From: an uncultured Bacilli bacterium
GTDB taxonomy: Bacteria > Bacillota_I > Bacilli_A > RF39 > UBA660
Reading direction: 5' to 3'
DNA: 35,607 nucleotides
Assembly (NCBI GenBank): GCA_949439935.1
Contig: CASRZA010000006.1
Coordinates: forward strand, 1-35,607
Shown here: piece after piece, positions 9,550 to 18,180 of the stretch
Position numbering within the stretch: the stretch's first letter is position 1
How the letters are laid out: each line of letters begins with the position of its first letter
Position numbers and translations under genes: made by a program
Notes under the pieces: model-generated
Told to the model about the DNA's origin: nothing
The model's database searches: none
What the model saw: only the letters and a program-made list of their open reading frames with translations

Positions 9550-10404
9550 CCACTCCGTCTTAAAAACGTAGTCCAAACTCAAGCCGATCTCGTGACAAGA
9601 TTGAAATTCTTTCTCGTTAAATTTTATCTCCCTTGGCATACATAACAATATGAAAAGAAGTTCTTCTTCACATTCTTCTAGGTTCGCGTGCTTCAGATAT
9701 TCTTTTAATACGCTTCCAAATTCGATGTTCAGGGCTTCTCTTTGATAAAAGTTATAAATGTCTAAAACCGGCGAATCTATTGAAGATTTATCCCAACTTA
9801 TCAAAGCGTCTTTCTGACCTTTTAAGAAATGATCCAGACTCAAGTTATTATGAACGACACTCACTCTAGTCTCGCGTTTATCTTTGACTTTCTCATACCA
9901 GTCGTCGAGCTTCTCTTCACAAAATCCTATCTGGTTCATAAGTTTCGAAGAATTTCTTATAAATAAATATTCACTTGGACTCATGAATATCTTTTCTTCT
10001 ATTTTGTCGACGATTTGTCTATAATCAGTTTTATAATATTCGAGATTTTCTTTTAGATTACCATATATCTCTTTATATTTATCTTCTCTCACTTCTTTAT
10101 TATAGCTAGTCTTCGAATGAAGCATGGCGACGACCTTGATCATGTCGACACTTTTTTGATCGCTGGGATAATTGACATCGTCGACATATTCATAGATGTT
10201 CACGTCACTTCTAGAATCATCTACTAAACCGGGAAAATAGTGAAAATCTCGATGCTTTAAATATTCGAAAAGTTCCTTTACGTCTTTCTGACCTTTCGGT
10301 TTTACTACGAACTTTCCATCCATCGAGTCGATTATAGTAGAAGAACCGAGCTTAGTGATTCTATAAGGTTTATATATTTTATTGATGAGTTCTAGACTAT
10401 TCAC
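9511..10404 (-). CDS. YsxE/CotS-like spore coat protein with kinase fold
   Basis: 297 residues with the outline of the aminoglycoside phosphotransferase/CotS fold: a lobe with KFVVKPKG (Lys35 region), a central LHSKTSYN helix, and the catalytic-loop equivalent VVHNNLSLDHF (His185-Phe193) followed by LISWDKSSIDSP (metal Asp205). In active relatives the loop is HGDxxxxN; here the catalytic Asp position is Asn187, so it may be a pseudokinase. Its start overlaps the end of the SpoVID-like gene by 8 nt. In B. subtilis spoVID is followed by ysxE, a member of this fold, and this synteny is the best support for a role in the spore coat. The 3' end overlaps a convergent small gene. Confidence 0.6.
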   Translation of the reverse strand: MNSLELINKIYKPYRITKLGSSTIIDSMDGKFVVKPKGQKDVKELFEYLKHRDFHYFPGLVDDSRSDVNIYEYVDDVNYPSDQKSVDMIKVVAMLHSKTSYNKEVREDKYKEIYGNLKENLEYYKTDYRQIVDKIEEKIFMSPSEYLFIRNSSKLMNQIGFCEEKLDDWYEKVKDKRETRVSVVHNNLSLDHFLKGQKDALISWDKSSIDSPVLDIYNFYQREALNIEFGSVLKEYLKHANLEECEEELLFILLCMPREIKFNEKEFQSCHEIGLSLDYVFKTEWLVRPYYSVDDTE

Positions 10405-11122
10405 ATTTTTCTTCCGGGATTATGATCTTAGTCTTCAATTCTAACGTCTCTAAGTTATTATAAGCTTTTATGATCTCTATGGTCGATCCATATTCCTTTG
10501 CAATAGAATCTAAAGTGTCTCCTTCTCTCACGATATGGACGCGATATGTTATATATTCATCTTCCATCATAGTGGATTCTAAGATAAGATTTTTATCCTC
10601 TTCGTCCATCCTATTTTCTATCGTCTCTTCGTTTTTAGTCTTCGGCTCTTCTTCTATCGAGTAACTATCGGTATCCTCTTCCTCATCTTCTCCATCTATC
10701 TCTATGACTTCATTTCTATCTATGAATGCTGGCAATTCTATCGCATCGCAGTCTAGACTACTTAGATCGTCTTCGCTGATTTCGGGGATAGCAGGCTCGT
10801 TTGTACATTCTTCATAGCGAATTCCAAAATCGATAAATACGCTTAATTCATCGTCCTTAACATTATATTCGAAATTTTCTATGTCGTATGAAAGTGTCGA
10901 GATATCACAGTTTTTTTCTAACTCGTACTCCAATGGTAGTTGGTAGTTAAATGCCTCTTTATTGAGACTTAAAATGTTCGGTTTATAATCCCCACTTATT
11001 ATAAATTCACCAACTAATACTCCATCGTCGACAGTAAAATCGTGTTCTAAGCTGATCGAACAGATCTCCCCGATATTCGTTTTAAACAGAATATCTTTTT
11101 CGTAATTGATAATCTTCTTCAT
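10397..11122 (-). CDS. SpoVID-like spore coat morphogenetic protein with C-terminal LysM
   Basis: 241 residues from the ATG at 11122, chosen because AAAGGAGAG lies 8-9 nt upstream; a longer reading from 11176 lacks a site. The N-terminal β-rich domain (about 1-115) resembles the SpoVID N-terminus (ISLEHDFTVDDGVLVGEFIISG region). It is followed by an acidic low-complexity stretch (DGEDEEEDTDSY), and residues about 192-238 form a LysM domain (HIVREGDTLDSIAKEYGS...IIIPEE). SpoVID anchors coat layers around the forespore, its LysM binding peptidoglycan precursor. Architecture, length class and the following YsxE-like gene all agree, though the N-terminal match is weak by eye. Its RBS sits inside the 3' arm of a terminator-like hairpin. 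Confidence 0.6.
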   Translation of the reverse strand: MKKIINYEKDILFKTNIGEICSISLEHDFTVDDGVLVGEFIISGDYKPNILSLNKEAFNYQLPLEYELEKNCDISTLSYDIENFEYNVKDDELSVFIDFGIRYEECTNEPAIPEISEDDLSSLDCDAIELPAFIDRNEVIEIDGEDEEEDTDSYSIEEEPKTKNEETIENRMDEEDKNLILESTMMEDEYITYRVHIVREGDTLDSIAKEYGSTIEIIKAYNNLETLELKTKIIIPEEKCE

Positions 11123-11167
11123 AAAAAAATCTCTCCTTTTGATTAAATATATTAATCCAAAAGAGAG
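11123..11167 (-). terminator. terminator-like hairpin whose 3' arm holds the SpoVID-like gene's RBS
   Basis: Two nearly complementary arms (11167-11152 and 11146-11131, about 15 bp with single-base bulges) flank a short AT loop and are followed by seven Ts and then directly the ATG at 11122. The 3' arm contains AAAGGAGAG. The element can end transcription of the gene at 11179-11910 and can also hide the downstream Shine-Dalgarno sequence on read-through RNA. Confidence 0.7.
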
Positions 11168-11178
11168 TTTATACATAT

Positions 11179-11910
11179 TTACTTGTTTTTTAATTCGACA
11201 ATACTAGTCAAATTAGAATTTTTAAACACCGTCTTTATATCGCTTTCAAAAGGTATAGAATCGCTTGTAAATTTAAAACCATATGTCTTATTTCTTTTGA
11301 CATTATCCAAAAATTTCGCTTCGACCATGACGGTTTCCACATCTATTCCGTTCGGTTCATATAAAGTTACATATTTATACTTTTCGTCACTGTAAGACAA
11401 TATGTCGGAAATAGTATAGACGATTTCGAATTCGTTCTCGTCGATCGCAGAATACCTATTTTTACAGAAATTTTCCTCATAAGACATGTCTTTAGCACCT
11501 ATATAGATGTCTTTATTCCCTTCGATAGTATTACAGACTAACACAGCTAAATCATTTTTCTCGTTGGCATATAACTTCGTGCCTCCATCTTTATATGTCT
11601 CTTTGTTATTCATTCTTTCGATAAGTTTATCTAAAGCATCGTCGTGTTCTTTATAATAATCCTTAAATTCTACATACTTACCTTTATCGTTTATTTCGAT
11701 AGTATCTAGACAATAAGTATAAACGTTTCTATCTTCTAAGGCCATGTAGACGCTTGGCATGGAACATTTCGTAGTCGTCTTTACACTACTTTCTTCTTCG
11801 TCTAACCTGACTAATTTCGTTATCATATCGTTACAGATAGCACCTAAAAGCAACAGACCTAGACCACCGAAAACTATTATAATCTTATTCTTTTTAGACA
11901 AATTCTTCAT
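11179..11910 (-). CDS. membrane-anchored extracytoplasmic protein of unknown function
   Basis: 243 residues. A basic N-terminus (MKNLSKKNK) and one hydrophobic helix (about 10-26) indicate an N-in/C-out anchor; the remaining 215 residues are hydrophilic and mixed α/β, with five cysteines (in TKCSM, TYCLD, LVCNT, ENFCK and the membrane helix) that could form disulfides outside. I do not recognise the family. The start at 11910 has GGTGA 6 nt upstream. It has its own strong promoter and ends in a terminator-like hairpin before the SpoVID-like gene. Confidence 0.7.
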   Translation of the reverse strand: MKNLSKKNKIIIVFGGLGLLLLGAICNDMITKLVRLDEEESSVKTTTKCSMPSVYMALEDRNVYTYCLDTIEINDKGKYVEFKDYYKEHDDALDKLIERMNNKETYKDGGTKLYANEKNDLAVLVCNTIEGNKDIYIGAKDMSYEENFCKNRYSAIDENEFEIVYTISDILSYSDEKYKYVTLYEPNGIDVETVMVEAKFLDNVKRNKTYGFKFTSDSIPFESDIKTVFKNSNLTSIVELKNK

Positions 11911-11927
11911 AATTTTTCACCATAGTA

Positions 11928-11956
11928 ATTTTAACAGACTACCTTTTTAATGTCAA
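11928..11956 (-). promoter_or_regulatory. SigA-type promoter of the anchored unknown protein
   Basis: TTGACA (11956-11951), 17-nt spacer, TAAAAT (11933-11928) with an extended TG (TGTTAAAAT). It begins 8 nt after the stop of the metallopeptidase gene. Confidence 0.75.
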
Positions 11957-11964
11957 ATTTTACA

Positions 11965-12825
11965 TCACTTTTTATAATATGATATTCTTTTTTCGAGCGA
12001 GTCTTCTAGTCCATACAATGTTTTTAATTCTTGTTTACTCAAAGACAAGCCCAATAAAAACCTATCTTTTAAAGGCAACGTACCTAAAGAATTAGAAAGA
12101 TCTTCTATGTTTTTAAGGCTCATCAACTGGAAATAACCAAAAGTTGGTCCTACCGAGTCACCTTCCTCTGTACCGAATAACGCTTCACTTTCATCGTAAG
12201 ACTCCAAAAGTTCGTCCAAAGCGATGAATCTATATGAAGCCTCTAAAATATTTAAAGCTCCTGCTTCCTCACGATTTAATCTTCTTAAAATGTCACATAC
12301 AAGATCATAAGCATATCCATCGGCTAGACGTTCCTCAGGTGCTAAGGAATGAAAATTCATATATATTGCGTTTTTTTCTTTCATAGAAATGTCACTCATT
12401 ATATCGCGATCACTTAAACCGTAAGTGGCTCTAAGGATGTTCGCGAGTTGATCTCGTCTTTCGCTATCGATGATTCTTAAATGATCGGCATGATCAGTCT
12501 CATGTGCAAAAACTTCATTCGTTATGGCATGAGAACAATAAAGAGATGTTAATTCGTCGATACCTATTATACCTCTATAATCGTCTATCTCTGTCTTCAA
12601 TTCACTCAAATTTATTTTAATACCCTTGCCTTCAAAATAGAACTTTGCGACGCTTGGAAGTCTATCATCGAAAGAAATACGACTAGTATTTACATAGTTT
12701 TCTAAACTTCTAAACTCGACCAATATCTTTATAAGTCTAACGATATATTCTTCGTCGATATCTTTCCCATTTTTCATGTATTCTTTAATAAGCGTAAGAA
12801 TTCTTTTTTTCATTTCTAGCATCAT
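11965..12825 (-). CDS. predicted zinc metallopeptidase (HExxH...E)
   Basis: 286 residues from the ATG at 12825, preceded by AAAAGGGGCGAAG; an upstream extension to 12888 would start within the promoter. The zinc signature is AHETDHADH (His108, Glu109, His112), followed about 53 residues later by APEERLADGYAYD, where Glu165 could be the third ligand as in gluzincins and ImmA-like peptidases. No signal peptide or membrane helix is seen, so it is probably cytoplasmic. I do not recognise the specific family or substrate. It stands alone with its own promoter, next to the putative coat genes. Confidence 0.6.
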   Translation of the reverse strand: MMLEMKKRILTLIKEYMKNGKDIDEEYIVRLIKILVEFRSLENYVNTSRISFDDRLPSVAKFYFEGKGIKINLSELKTEIDDYRGIIGIDELTSLYCSHAITNEVFAHETDHADHLRIIDSERRDQLANILRATYGLSDRDIMSDISMKEKNAIYMNFHSLAPEERLADGYAYDLVCDILRRLNREEAGALNILEASYRFIALDELLESYDESEALFGTEEGDSVGPTFGYFQLMSLKNIEDLSNSLGTLPLKDRFLLGLSLSKQELKTLYGLEDSLEKRISYYKK

Positions 12826-12851
12826 CTTCGCCCCTTTTCCCAAAGAACAGT

Positions 12852-12880
12852 ATCTTATCATATATATACGCAAAAAGCAA
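12852..12880 (-). promoter_or_regulatory. promoter of the metallopeptidase gene
   Basis: TTGCTT (12880-12875), 17-nt spacer, extended -10 TGATAAGAT (hexamer 12857-12852). Confidence 0.6.
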
Positions 12881-12930
12881 TAACTCACAAAGCAAAATTA
12901 CTACAGATTTACTAAAAGAATCCCTATTTC

Positions 12931-12953
12931 AAAAAAATAGGACTAAATAGCCC
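12931..12953 (-). terminator. probable terminator after the frameshifted surface-protein gene
   Basis: A short stem, GGGCT/AGTCC with a 4-nt loop, is followed by TATTTTTTT on the minus strand, 45 nt after the stop at 12999. Confidence 0.5.
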
Positions 12954-12998
12954 CTTTATATCGCTTCGACTTCATCTTTAAAGTTCAAAATATATCTT

Positions 12999-14352
12999 CT
13001 AAACTTTAAGTCGAAATGGATCCGAAGCTGTCCAGCTTCCTATCATTTTACTCAAGTATTCTTGTTTAATATTGATGACAGGTGCCACTCCTACCTCAGT
13101 AGTATCGTCCATAAGTAACCCAACTAAGCTTCCAAAATTACTTAATGTCAACATTTTTATATAACTAGTAACATTATAAGGTGACATCGTCCAAATAAAA
13201 CTCTCGCGATTTAAATAGAAAAAATTGCTTGTACCCAAGTTTGTACCCGCAATGACAGCCTCATCTGCTGTGATGAGTCCTACTGGATAAGAAAGTGTGC
13301 CATTTCCACCGTTAACTTTCTCTACAGTAAATTTATCATTATCTTGAATGCAAGTTAAACGAGGTTTAATATCAGTTCTTTTCCCAATTCCACTATCGAG
13401 ACCTATAAAAAATCTTCCAAAAGAGCCAAAGGCCGTCCTATTTTTAGCATATCCTAATGCGTTATCTTCACGCCACTGTGTAATATCTTTACCAGGAATA
13501 CTTCTATCGTTACAGAATATCTCATCTCCAACGTAATCGCTATAACCTGTGTCTACTATATTCATTTTATACCATTCATCGATCACAACTTTTATATCAG
13601 AACTCGTCTCGTTTCTCTGTGCCTGTTCCTTACTTGTACTAGCTTCACCTTGAGTACCTCCAAACATATACCCTACATATTTAGCATCGTAAATTATATC
13701 ATTCCAATAATGATTGACCGCTATAAATCGATCAGTATTATATTCGCCTGCTACATAAGGTTTAGTTCCATCATAGATCATACGCATGCTACCATCTCCA
13801 TTAAATCTAATTATTCTCCACCACATATCTTTTCCGCTTGAATTTCGCCCAAACTTGACATAGTTATTTTCTACCGCTCCTCTAAAATAATAACTCGTTC
13901 CATAATCGTCTTCTAGGCTGTACAAACCATTTGCCGTTTCATCGGTCATAGCGCTTACATCAAAATCAGGTATACCTTCTTTTGTTTCTTGAATTTAATA
14001 CGAAATCGCCTATGTTTATTCTAGGAAAGTCTTTATCAAAATACAAAGTACATTGATCGGCATGCGCTAATTTAACTTTAACTTTTCTTGAAACATCATC
14101 TTGTGACAAGATACTTCCATTTTTACATGTGCTCTTTTCAAGATTTAGTACATATCCATCACTCGGAAATTCTTTTGAGCTGAGTATCTGATAGTCTCCT
14201 TCCTCATCTTGTACATACATCGCGATCATCTCTTTTTTATTTTGATTAACTTCTAAATCGTTCGGTTTATTCAGTATGTTATAAGCTAGTCCACCTGCTA
14301 TAATTATTCCTATGCTTCCTAATATTAACAAATTTTTCTTAAATTTTCCCAC
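12999..14352 (-). pseudogene. anchored surface protein, frameshifted paralog of the gene at 18596-19930
   Basis: Two adjacent reading frames together match the intact 444-residue paralog. The first (14352-13966, GTG start) gives MGKFKKN, a membrane helix, NKPNDLEV and STCKNGSILSQ, then hits a stop. The second resumes at IQETKEGIPDF and continues through DETANGLYSLEDDYGTSYY, MWWRIIRFNGDGSMRM and YPVGLITADEAV to WTASDPFRL. The shift lies near 13990-14003 and equals one extra base (or two missing) in an A/T run. The protein would be an N-terminally anchored extracellular protein of unknown function. The promoter and leader copy of the paralog is also present upstream, with one leader repeat instead of four. 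The GTG start and frameshift suggest decay; a sequencing error is possible. Confidence 0.8.
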
Positions 14353-14356
14353 GTAA

Positions 14357-14390
14357 AAAGGCCCTGCTTTCTATTTATCCGGACCTTGTC
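14357..14390 (-). promoter_or_regulatory. leader hairpin with a single copy of the 17-nt leader unit
   Basis: One copy of the unit TTTATCCGGACCTTGTC (+ strand, 14374-14390). On the minus strand its AAGGTCC can pair with GGGCCTT just before the start codon, forming a hairpin followed by Ts. The paralog has four copies. Confidence 0.5.
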
Positions 14391-14399
14391 TACTCTTAA

Positions 14400-14429
14400 A
14401 TTCTAACCCTGCGGGTACCTTCTTGTCAA
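14400..14429 (-). promoter_or_regulatory. SigA-type promoter of the frameshifted surface-protein gene
   Basis: TTGACA (14429-14424), 18-nt spacer, TAGAAT (14405-14400). The same promoter sequence is conserved upstream of the paralog. Confidence 0.7.
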
Positions 14430-14463
14430 GCTTCTTCTGCTCGATTTACTGTACTTTAGGTAA

Positions 14464-14491
14464 CAAAAAAGAACTTAACTAAAACTAAGTT
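14464..14491 (-). terminator. second (backup) terminator downstream of the cohesin-protein gene
   Basis: An AACTTA/TAAGTT inverted repeat (14472-14491) is followed on the minus strand by CTTTTTT. It lies between the first terminator and the next promoter. Confidence 0.5.
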
Positions 14492-14524
14492 GAAAAACTC
14501 TAAAAATTATTTTTAATATATAAT

Positions 14525-14549
14525 AAAAAACAGGCTTATATTCCTGTTT
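14525..14549 (-). terminator. intrinsic terminator of the glucosaminidase-cohesin operon
   Basis: A 7-bp stem AAACAGG/CCTGTTT with an 8-nt loop is followed by TTTA on the minus strand, 20 nt after the stop at 14570. Confidence 0.75.
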
Positions 14550-14569
14550 AACACACTCTACTCTTCCTA

Positions 14570-16030
14570 TTAGTGTTTCTTCTTACGTTTTTTCTTATTT
14601 TCTATAGCTTCAAAATCTTCGTCTACTTTTACTTCTTCTTCTCTAATTTCTTCCTCGACTTCTGTGTCGTCTAATTCATCCTTTTCTTCTTGTATAGTTT
14701 CTGGCTCTTTTTGCCTTAGACTTTCTTTTTGACTAGATAGCCTCTTTATAATTTTTTTAAATTTAGAATTTTTACCTGCCACGATCAAAAGCAAAAGAAA
14801 TAATACTATCGAAGCACCACCTAAAGCGATCGTATATAATTTAAACTCTTTATTGTCAGTTAAGATCTTTTCAAATGCCTTAGAATTATATTTGACGAAT
14901 AGATTATTTTCATTGTCGAATATATAGTAGTCTTCTTCTCCAGTCGCGACATTCATCGCGAATATTAAATAAAAACTGTCGTCAGCTTCACTTTGAAATG
15001 CTTCGTATTCTTCGTCATTTATCTTAATAGTAGTTCTCTTAAATCCTACTACATCATTTTCTGTCTTTACAGGTAACAATGCGATAGATGCACCTTTTAT
15101 TTCTCTATATAAACTGTATTTATTAGTCTCTTCATCGTAGACGAACATCTTTATATCGCCATTCTCATCTTTAAGTCCGACGATGGTAAGTTTTGTAAGT
15201 TCGCTTTTAAAGCATGGAACTTCTACTTCACCAATCTTGATAGTCGATGCAGTATGACCGATAGGCTCGGTTAAAAGATCAGTTTTTTTAACAACTGTAT
15301 ATTTAGAACCATCTATATCGACTTCGATCGGATTTAGATCTTTGACGTCGACAGTTATCGTATACGTTTTCAGACTACCGTTTTGAGCTGTAACCACGAC
15401 TTCGATTTTATTGATTCCCTGGGATAACTCTATCTCTCCAGCTCCACTTACTCTTGCAGTGGAATCGTTAACTTGAGCGTTTACTTTGATCTTCTCGACA
15501 GTATCTGGCACTGAAACTGTATAATTCGTCGTATCCTTATTAAACTGAGGAGACAGTTCATAACCTTCGACACTCAAACTCTTTAAAGTATTATCTTTAC
15601 TATAACTTGCTTGTATTTCGTCTTGAGTTTTGACTGTAACGCTTGCATTAGACGTACTTGGAGTAAACAAATTGTTTGGATCAGACCAAGAGACCATGTC
15701 TGGACTCATCACTTTTATACTCGCTGTTCCAGACTTTATAGCTTTAAACTTGTAAGTGTATGTCTTACTCTTAATCGCACCATCGCCATAGCCTGCCACC
15801 ATAGTATCGCCTGACTGCAAAGAGATAACCGAACTATCATAGGATATTCCAAATTTCCACGAACCTAAAGGTTCGTTGCTACTGACTTTGACAGTAACCG
15901 TAAAAGTTGAACCGACTGCTATAGTTTTTTGAGAAGTCGAAGCATTTATCGACCCACTTGCAGCACTAACTGAACTTACAAATAGAAAACACACTACCAA
16001 CCCTAATAATATTTCTTTAATTTTTTTCAT
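14570..16030 (-). CDS. membrane-anchored cohesin-like protein with cadherin-like β-sandwich domain
   Basis: 486 residues. A signal peptide (1-24, ending VSAAS) is followed by a cohesin-like β-sandwich (about 26-135; the VGSTFTVTVKVS, GSWKFGISYDSSVISL and GTASIKVMSP strands are typical). Next come a cadherin-like β-sandwich repeat (about 146-229; LKSLSVEGYELSPQF ... TYTITV), a further unassigned domain (230-395), one membrane helix (about 398-419) and a cytoplasmic tail rich in Glu and Lys ending KKKRKKKH. Cohesins bind dockerins; the gene immediately upstream in the operon ends in a dockerin, so this protein likely tethers that enzyme to the membrane. The start at 16030 follows the upstream stop by 4 nt, with GGTGAT in the upstream coding sequence. 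The cohesin call is by strand pattern and context. Confidence 0.7.
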   Translation of the reverse strand: MKKIKEILLGLVVCFLFVSSVSAASGSINASTSQKTIAVGSTFTVTVKVSSNEPLGSWKFGISYDSSVISLQSGDTMVAGYGDGAIKSKTYTYKFKAIKSGTASIKVMSPDMVSWSDPNNLFTPSTSNASVTVKTQDEIQASYSKDNTLKSLSVEGYELSPQFNKDTTNYTVSVPDTVEKIKVNAQVNDSTARVSGAGEIELSQGINKIEVVVTAQNGSLKTYTITVDVKDLNPIEVDIDGSKYTVVKKTDLLTEPIGHTASTIKIGEVEVPCFKSELTKLTIVGLKDENGDIKMFVYDEETNKYSLYREIKGASIALLPVKTENDVVGFKRTTIKINDEEYEAFQSEADDSFYLIFAMNVATGEEDYYIFDNENNLFVKYNSKAFEKILTDNKEFKLYTIALGGASIVLFLLLLIVAGKNSKFKKIIKRLSSQKESLRQKEPETIQEEKDELDDTEVEEEIREEEVKVDEDFEAIENKKKRKKKH

Positions 16031-16034
16031 AATA

Positions 16035-18095
16035 TCACCAATCTATTCCTTGTTTGATCTGATACTGTCCTAAAATATGTTTTTGGACTAGCAACAAATC
16101 TCTTATATCCAATGTATTATCTTTATTGACATTTGCAGCTTTTAAGTATGGACCCGCTAATTTAGAAGCCCCTACAATGTCCCTTTGCAACACCAACAAG
16201 TCTCTAATATCGATAAGTCCATCGCCAGTCGCATCGCCATAAATTACTAAATTGAACGATTCTGTAACTCCAGCATTAGTTACAGTTATAACTTGCCCAG
16301 TTTTAGTGGCACCACTCTTTATCTCCGTTCCATTTGCTTCATACACTTTCACATCCGCGAAATGGTGAGTATTTGTAATTTTACTGATTATATTTGAAAC
16401 ATCTTCCGATTTGATTTCATCTTCCGTTGCACCGTTGTAATCTAAATTGAATGCAAAATTATCACTCGTCATGATTCCGACATTATTTAGTACTTCTCGA
16501 GGACTATATCCGTCAGTCTCAATCCTATGAACATATATTACATAAGTAGAACTCATACCATTAGGCGCAGTTACGACGACGTTGACCCTTTCCTCGTCAC
16601 TATTCAATCTAACAGTACCAGGATTACTTAATTTTGAATTTGGATTAGTCGCTTCTGCTGACACTGTTACAGAAGCTACATCCTTTTTCACATAACAGTT
16701 GTATTCATAAGCACTAGACAAAAAGCTTGGATTAAGTTTACAGTTAGTAACAGACAGACTCTTTAAAGTAGAATCTCCATTCTGAGATACGTCTAAAGTC
16801 GTATAACTTCCCATGTTAGAATACACTGGTATCAAAAAGTCATAAACTGCATTATCCCATTCAGACAAATTGCCATGATTATTGTAGTAAGATGTATATG
16901 TCGAATAAGCTTCCTGATAAGGCGCTCTAATATTTTGCATGTATTGATTTCCATATAGAGGCTTAACGATCGTATTAAATTTTTGATAATACCCTGTCGA
17001 TTGCCCTCTACCTATATAGTTAGTAGAGATCAAGCTCGATCCATCGTATATTGAAATATACTGATTATTCCAATTTCTATTTTTAGCATAAGTAAGACCG
17101 TTTATGATTACCTCAGAATCAGTCTTTCCACTCGCTCCTATGTTAAAGAAATTATAATAGCCTACGAATTGCCCATTGTATCCCCCGCCTAAAGAGAGCG
17201 TCGATCCTCCAGTTCCTTGCTCAAGTCTAACTCTACTAGCTAAATGGACAGGACTCACGCCCCTATTTATACCTGCGTTCATAAAAGTTTCAGTAAAGTT
17301 GTGATCACCTAAAGCGCAACCGTATGAACTTGCTCCACATGTAAATGGCTTGTTGCGAGCCATAAAAGTCCCATTTAAGATTTTATCGACTGCACTTTCT
17401 GTTTGAGTTGCTGGATTATACCCTAAATTTTCAAACATGAATATGTGCGACTCATCCAAGAAATTCCTTGAATCGAGATAAAACGATATCGTCTGCTCGC
17501 TCGCTGCATGCCAACCCTTTCCGGCCAAATCTAACCAAACTCCGTTTTTATAAGCACCGTCTGCAGTTGATTTCAATGAATTGTTGCTCGTTTGGATTAC
17601 ATTTCTGCTTACTACACTAGCTTCTCCTTTTACAGCTGTCATAAAATCCATTCCACCTACGACTCCTCCTGTAAAAGAAGGTGCAAAATTCCAATTCGGG
17701 TGTATGGCATGTAATACGGCTAGCTTTGCCGCATAGTCACTCGGAAACCCCAAGTTTATTAAACTCTGTTCATATGCGTCATCTGTCGTATAATCCATCG
17801 CGATGACGTTGTTCTTAGGAATATATCCGGCATATACAAAACCAGTATACAAAAATTTAATTTTATAAAATCCGTTTTCTTCGCCTATTATTTCTACTGC
17901 TTCGGGAGAATAGAGATTTACGTCGTTTCCAGTATCACTTTTTAAATGATTACTGCTGTTTACAGCAATCGCATTTGTAGTAATCAAACTACCTGTTTTT
18001 ACTATGCCCCTTTTATATGTCCTTGCCGCATCAACAGACATATTAAAAACTATAAATGTTAAAATTATCGTTATAAAAACATTTAACTTCTTCAT
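16035..18095 (-). CDS. secreted N-acetylglucosaminidase with SH3, cadherin-like and dockerin domains
   Basis: 686 residues. A signal peptide (1-23) precedes an SH3-like domain (about 28-97) and a LytD/GH73-type glucosaminidase domain (about 115-430) containing HPNWNF, GWHAASEQT, FMNAGINRGVSPVHLASRV and the likely catalytic Glu292 in RLEQGTGG. A cadherin-like β-sandwich (about 442-524) matches the one in the neighbouring cohesin protein. The C-terminus (about 619-678) has two calcium-loop repeats, GDATGDGLIDIRDLLVLQRD and NVNKDNTLDIRDLLLVQKH, the type I dockerin pattern. It should cleave peptidoglycan glycan strands outside the cell. GGGAGG lies 5 nt before the ATG. The two genes form one operon, so enzyme and anchor are made together. 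Confidence 0.88.
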   Translation of the reverse strand: MKKLNVFITIILTFIVFNMSVDAARTYKRGIVKTGSLITTNAIAVNSSNHLKSDTGNDVNLYSPEAVEIIGEENGFYKIKFLYTGFVYAGYIPKNNVIAMDYTTDDAYEQSLINLGFPSDYAAKLAVLHAIHPNWNFAPSFTGGVVGGMDFMTAVKGEASVVSRNVIQTSNNSLKSTADGAYKNGVWLDLAGKGWHAASEQTISFYLDSRNFLDESHIFMFENLGYNPATQTESAVDKILNGTFMARNKPFTCGASSYGCALGDHNFTETFMNAGINRGVSPVHLASRVRLEQGTGGSTLSLGGGYNGQFVGYYNFFNIGASGKTDSEVIINGLTYAKNRNWNNQYISIYDGSSLISTNYIGRGQSTGYYQKFNTIVKPLYGNQYMQNIRAPYQEAYSTYTSYYNNHGNLSEWDNAVYDFLIPVYSNMGSYTTLDVSQNGDSTLKSLSVTNCKLNPSFLSSAYEYNCYVKKDVASVTVSAEATNPNSKLSNPGTVRLNSDEERVNVVVTAPNGMSSTYVIYVHRIETDGYSPREVLNNVGIMTSDNFAFNLDYNGATEDEIKSEDVSNIISKITNTHHFADVKVYEANGTEIKSGATKTGQVITVTNAGVTESFNLVIYGDATGDGLIDIRDLLVLQRDIVGASKLAGPYLKAANVNKDNTLDIRDLLLVQKHILGQYQIKQGIDW

Positions 18096-18117
18096 AGGAG
18101 CCTCCCATTCTTAAACA

Positions 18118-18126
18118 ATTATAACA
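18118..18126 (-). promoter_or_regulatory. extended -10 promoter of the glucosaminidase-cohesin operon
   Basis: TGTTATAAT, a consensus extended -10 (hexamer 18123-18118), lies 22 nt before the start codon. No good -35 hexamer is seen, which could mean dependence on an activator. Confidence 0.55.
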
Positions 18127-18160
18127 TAAAATATGATAAAAACCGAGCTATAAGGACGAT

Positions 18161-18180
18161 TATTGACATCTATTGACAAC
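18161..18180 (-). repeat. two 10-nt direct repeats upstream of the operon promoter
   Basis: TATTGACATC and TATTGACAAC lie head to tail 38 nt upstream of the -10. Spacing of one helical turn would suit a response regulator or activator dimer, but this is inference. Confidence 0.35.

Noticed and set aside
18161-18180. WalR (YycF) box upstream of the glucosaminidase operon
   Set aside because: The repeats have a 10-nt period and TGTCAA half-sites; the WalR consensus is TGTWAH with an 11-nt period.
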